Of a stretch of DNA of 64,000 nucleotides, positions 63,420-64,000 are shown one piece after another. Positions within the stretch are counted from its first letter, which is position 1, and each line of letters begins with the position of its first letter. The notes below the pieces were generated by a model. It did not search any database and was not told the DNA's origin. It saw only the letters and a program-made list of their open reading frames with translations. Source of the stretch: Hungatella sp. (GTDB lineage Bacteria; Bacillota; Clostridia; Lachnospirales; Lachnospiraceae); NCBI GenBank assembly GCA_009712635.1, contig WASS01000015.1, forward strand, positions 744,001 to 808,000, read 5' to 3'. A program made the translations under genes and the position numbers.

Positions 63420-64000
63420 ATGAAAAAAATAATGATGCTGGGAACCGGTGGTACGATTGCATGCAAAAGAGGAGATTCTGGTTTAAAGCCCCTTCTGACT
63501 TCAGACGAACTTCTCTCCTATGTTCCCGATGCGGCAGATTTCTGTCAGGTAGACAGTCTTCAGATATTCAATATAGACAGCACCAATATGCAGCCAAAGC
63601 ACTGGCTGGTAATTGCAAAAGCCATTGAAGATCATTACGATGCTTATGACGGCTTTGTTATCTGCCACGGCACGGATACCATGGCTTACACAGCAGCGGC
63701 TCTTTCCTATCTGGTGCAGAACTCCCCAAAGCCCATTGTCATAACCGGTGCCCAAAAACCCATTGACATGGAAAATACAGATGCAAGAACCAATTTATCT
63801 GACAGCCTTCGCTTTGCCAGTGATGACCGTTCCCATGATGTAAACATCGTTTTTGATGGAAAGGTTATTTCCGGTACAAGAGGGAAAAAGGAACGGACCA
63901 AAAGCTACAACGCATTTTCCAGCATTAATTTTCCCTATATTGCTACAATTCAGGATGGGCATGTGATCTTTTATCTGAATGACAAAAAAAATAACCGTTT
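63420..64000 (+). CDS. L-asparaginase, N-terminal part (cut by window edge)
   Basis: About 193 residues of a bacterial L-asparaginase, which hydrolyses asparagine to aspartate and ammonia. The catalytic threonines appear in MLGTGGTIACK (Thr12) and in ICHGTDTMAYTA together with its Asp; PIVITGAQKPIDMENTDARTNLSDSL follows. There is no signal peptide, so this is the cytoplasmic (type I, AnsA-like) form. AGGAGG lies eight bases before ATG 63420. Confidence 0.93.
   Translation, partial: MKKIMMLGTGGTIACKRGDSGLKPLLTSDELLSYVPDAADFCQVDSLQIFNIDSTNMQPKHWLVIAKAIEDHYDAYDGFVICHGTDTMAYTAAALSYLVQNSPKPIVITGAQKPIDMENTDARTNLSDSLRFASDDRSHDVNIVFDGKVISGTRGKKERTKSYNAFSSINFPYIATIQDGHVIFYLNDKKNNR

Noticed and set aside
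1-64000. tRNA, rRNA, CRISPR repeats and insertion sequences
   Set aside because: I looked for clover-leaf ends, repeated spacers and transposase motifs and saw none; absence by eye is not proof.

Overview
The window looks like chromosome of an anaerobic, spore-forming Firmicute, most likely a Lachnospiraceae/Clostridium-like organism. This is inferred from spoIIR, the CIRCE-controlled small heat-shock gene, the type III glutamine synthetase, DUF1934, DUF4250 and DUF815 proteins, strong AGGAGG ribosome sites and moderate GC content. No rRNA, tRNA, CRISPR array or insertion sequence was recognised. Both edges cut genes: a tyrosine recombinase on the left and an asparaginase on the right.

Layout. 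1-1.8 kb: the end of a tyrosine recombinase and an AbiL/RloA-like AAA ATPase, the only defence- or mobility-like segment. 1.8-4.9 kb: ddl-murI-DUF1934 (cell wall) and spoIIR. 4.9-12.3 kb: one efflux operon, tetR, a HlyD-like adaptor, an RND pump and two TolC-like proteins, behind a consensus promoter carrying two perfect operators. 12.3-14.1 kb: ispE, a GntR regulator and a small acidic protein. 14.3-16.1 kb: glnK and amtB with leader hairpins. 16.2-21 kb: small alarmone synthetase, DUF624 protein, a membrane-anchored unknown, GNAT, cyclophilin, a candidate sRNA and a choloylglycine-hydrolase-like enzyme. 21-27.4 kb: a frameshifted YyaL-type gene, a C45-like hydrolase, an AGCS symporter, a phospholipase-C-like protein and a lipoprotein. 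27.6-34.1 kb: a BCCT transporter facing a surface-glycan operon (glycosyltransferase, rfbF, rfbG, rfbH, licD). 34.2-43.4 kb: hsp20, an M42 peptidase, glnN, fba, thrC, sfsA, and a Crp/Fnr regulator divergent from a YdcZ-like exporter. 43.5-46.5 kb: an SPFH/zinc-ribbon/TPM trio resembling ydjI-ydjG-ydjH. 46.6-53.6 kb: a two-component system, a large membrane-anchored protein, an ABC transporter and nfo. 53.8-62.9 kb: cls, CmpB-like, plsC, pheA, a DUF815 ATPase, ppx and ppk. 63.1-64 kb: a DUF4250 microprotein divergent from asparaginase.

The most interesting signals are regulatory. glnK and glnN, about 24 kb apart, both begin their predicted transcripts with a related hairpin (GAAC...GGCGTTC) that competes with an intrinsic terminator, as in ANTAR-controlled leaders. 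An intergenic transcript candidate carries an anti-Shine-Dalgarno CUCCUCCC stretch between two hairpins. The efflux operon promoter has its -35 and -10 boxes interwoven with two TGACA-N3-TGTCA palindromes. Protein-level oddities are a G8-tract frameshift in the YyaL-like gene, a Walker B Glu-to-Ser change in the AAA ATPase, TolC-like proteins in an apparently single-membraned cell, and a YdjGHI-like module with no pspA next to it. All functions are read from motifs and context; no database search was run.
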